From Candidatus Nitrosopumilus sp. (GTDB taxonomy: Archaea > Thermoproteota > Nitrososphaeria > Nitrososphaerales > Nitrosopumilaceae): 23,133 nt of DNA. The first letter of the stretch is position 1; the number at the start of each line of letters is the position of its first letter. Below the pieces are notes generated by a model, which saw nothing but the letters and a program-made list of their open reading frames with translations, was not told the DNA's origin and ran no database searches. The DNA lies in the NCBI GenBank assembly GCA_013043295.1, contig JABDOO010000127.1, positions 1 through 23,133 of the forward strand. The letters are read 5' to 3'. This document shows positions 22,019-23,133 of this stretch, one piece after another. Both the position numbers and the translations under genes were made by a program.

Positions 22019-23133
22019 GATATTCCTATTGTATGCTACACCGAATCTATGTGTTTCATCTCTAGCATATTGTAATATTTTCAAGGATGATTTGTATTTT
22101 GGAATTACAATAGAATTTTTCTTTTTTGGTAAATAGATTTCTTCATTTTCTTTTGCCAAAGAGATACAAGGTAAATTCAAACCAAGTGATTCTAAAGATT
22201 TTATAGCAGCAGAAAGTTGTCCTTTACCTCCATCAATTACAATCAAATCAGGAAGTACAGAATTTTCTTCAAGTAATCTGAAATATCTGCGCTTTATTAT
22301 TTCACCAATCATTGCAAAATCATCTCGCCCAGAAATTGTTTTTATTTTGAATTTTCTATAGCCAGATTTGTTTGGAATACCACCAACAAATCTAGACATA
22401 GAGCCCACTGCAAAATCTTCACCATGATTTGAAATATCAAAGCATTCTATAATATTAGGAATTACAGATAAATTTAGAATTTCTTTTAGTTCAACTAAAC
22501 CAGGATCACCACCTTTAGTATGAATTAGTTTTATATTTTTTAAAATTAAATTTATGATATCTTTTTTCTTACCTTTTGTAGGTGATATAATCTGAACTTT
22601 AGTACCAGACTGTTCAGAAAGCAAAGATTCCAACAACTGTTTATTCTCAGGAATACTACTAACTAGAATATTTTTTGGGATTTTATGAGTTGAATAGTAT
22701 TGGTACAAAAAATTTGAGAATGAATTATCACCCACCAAATCAAAAAAGAACTTGTCGCTATCTCTAATCACCCCATTGATCATCCTAAAATTCATAACAG
22801 TTGCCGATTGTTCTTGAATACCTATACCAAAATATTCTTCATCAGAATTCTCCACATACTCCATTTTTTGTTTTGTCTGAAGACTACCTAATCTAATCAA
22901 AGTATCACGAATATCCTTTGCACGCTCAAATTGCTGTAGTTCGGCAGCTTGCTGCATTTCTTCTTCTAATTTTTTAGTAAAAACTTTGGTTTGGTTTTTA
23001 CCTTTAAGAACCTCTTGTAATGAATTGACATGTTTAGAATATCTTTTCTGAGCATCTTTGAATTCGCAAGGCCCTTCACAATTTCCTAAATGGTATTCTA
23101 AGCAGACTTTTTTTGGAAGAGTTTTACAAATTC
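21998..23133 (-). CDS. uvrC: Excinuclease ABC subunit C, N-terminus off the window and no C-terminal HhH domain
   Basis: UvrC makes the two incisions of bacterial-type nucleotide excision repair. The frame is open from base 23133 down to TAA at 21998; the N-terminal GIY-YIG nuclease lies beyond the window. Visible parts in order are the cysteine cluster CLEYHLGNCEGPC, the UVR helix pair (KKLEEEMQQAAELQQFERAK), and the RNase H-like nuclease with ECFDIS, VIDGGKGQ and RDETHRF, which carry its catalytic Asp, Asp and His. The protein ends about 13 residues after RDETHRF (VAYNRNIRKNKIK), where bacterial UvrC continues with a (HhH)2 DNA-binding domain of about 60-70 residues. There is no room for it before the next gene. 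Thaumarchaeal uvrABC is thought to be of bacterial origin. Confidence 0.92.
   Translation of the reverse strand, partial: ICKTLPKKVCLEYHLGNCEGPCEFKDAQKRYSKHVNSLQEVLKGKNQTKVFTKKLEEEMQQAAELQQFERAKDIRDTLIRLGSLQTKQKMEYVENSDEEYFGIGIQEQSATVMNFRMINGVIRDSDKFFFDLVGDNSFSNFLYQYYSTHKIPKNILVSSIPENKQLLESLLSEQSGTKVQIISPTKGKKKDIINLILKNIKLIHTKGGDPGLVELKEILNLSVIPNIIECFDISNHGEDFAVGSMSRFVGGIPNKSGYRKFKIKTISGRDDFAMIGEIIKRRYFRLLEENSVLPDLIVIDGGKGQLSAAIKSLESLGLNLPCISLAKENEEIYLPKKKNSIVIPKYKSSLKILQYARDETHRFGVAYNRNIRKNKIK

Overview
The window looks like a chromosomal segment of an ammonia-oxidizing archaeon of the Nitrosopumilus/Nitrosarchaeum type (phylum Nitrososphaerota, formerly Thaumarchaeota). The evidence is AT-rich DNA, very tight packing with frequent TTG/GTG starts, TATA-like boxes about 24-30 bp upstream of start codons (leaderless transcripts), a CdvC/Vps4 cell-division ATPase with an MIT domain, a PEFG-CTERM surface protein, a TrmB-family regulator, an A-type ATP synthase F subunit and a membrane-anchored plastocyanin-like copper protein. 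No rRNA, tRNA, insertion sequence, prophage or CRISPR array was seen.

Layout. 1-1977: a DhnA/LsrF-like class I aldolase (3' end off the window, ending in a perfect 30-bp tandem repeat) preceded by a zinc alcohol dehydrogenase, one operon on the minus strand. 2010-4533: ATP synthase subunit F, three small conserved-looking proteins (one a SWIM zinc finger), a metallophosphoesterase and a zinc-ribbon protein. 4572-8934: carB and carA (carbamoyl phosphate synthase), with a puzzling carA start. 9047-11294: a three-gene minus-strand operon of an ESCRT-III-like protein, a helical protein and CdvC; a TrmB-like regulator diverges from it (11454-12614). 12615-13823: a sparse stretch with two tiny overlapping ORFs, palindromes and an unknown 201-aa protein. 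13824-15594: RidA-family protein, PEFG-CTERM surface protein and a PPOX-fold protein. 15591-17692: a small Cys-Cys membrane protein, a DUF3179 protein and DoxX. 17693-18838: DHH phosphoesterase with a histone-like Lys-rich tail. 18889-20568: citrate synthase flanked by two short related proteins that share a G-x-x-F-Y-D motif. 20645-23133: an unknown protein, the plastocyanin-like protein and the 3' part of uvrC.

How it fits together: most genes are core housekeeping (pyrimidine/arginine precursor synthesis, TCA entry, ATP synthesis, nucleotide excision repair, electron transfer). The most distinctive block is the CdvC operon, in which ATPase, ESCRT-III-like protein and an unknown helical protein appear co-transcribed next to a regulator. 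Function assignments for named families are from recognised motifs; the roles of the small proteins are unknown.
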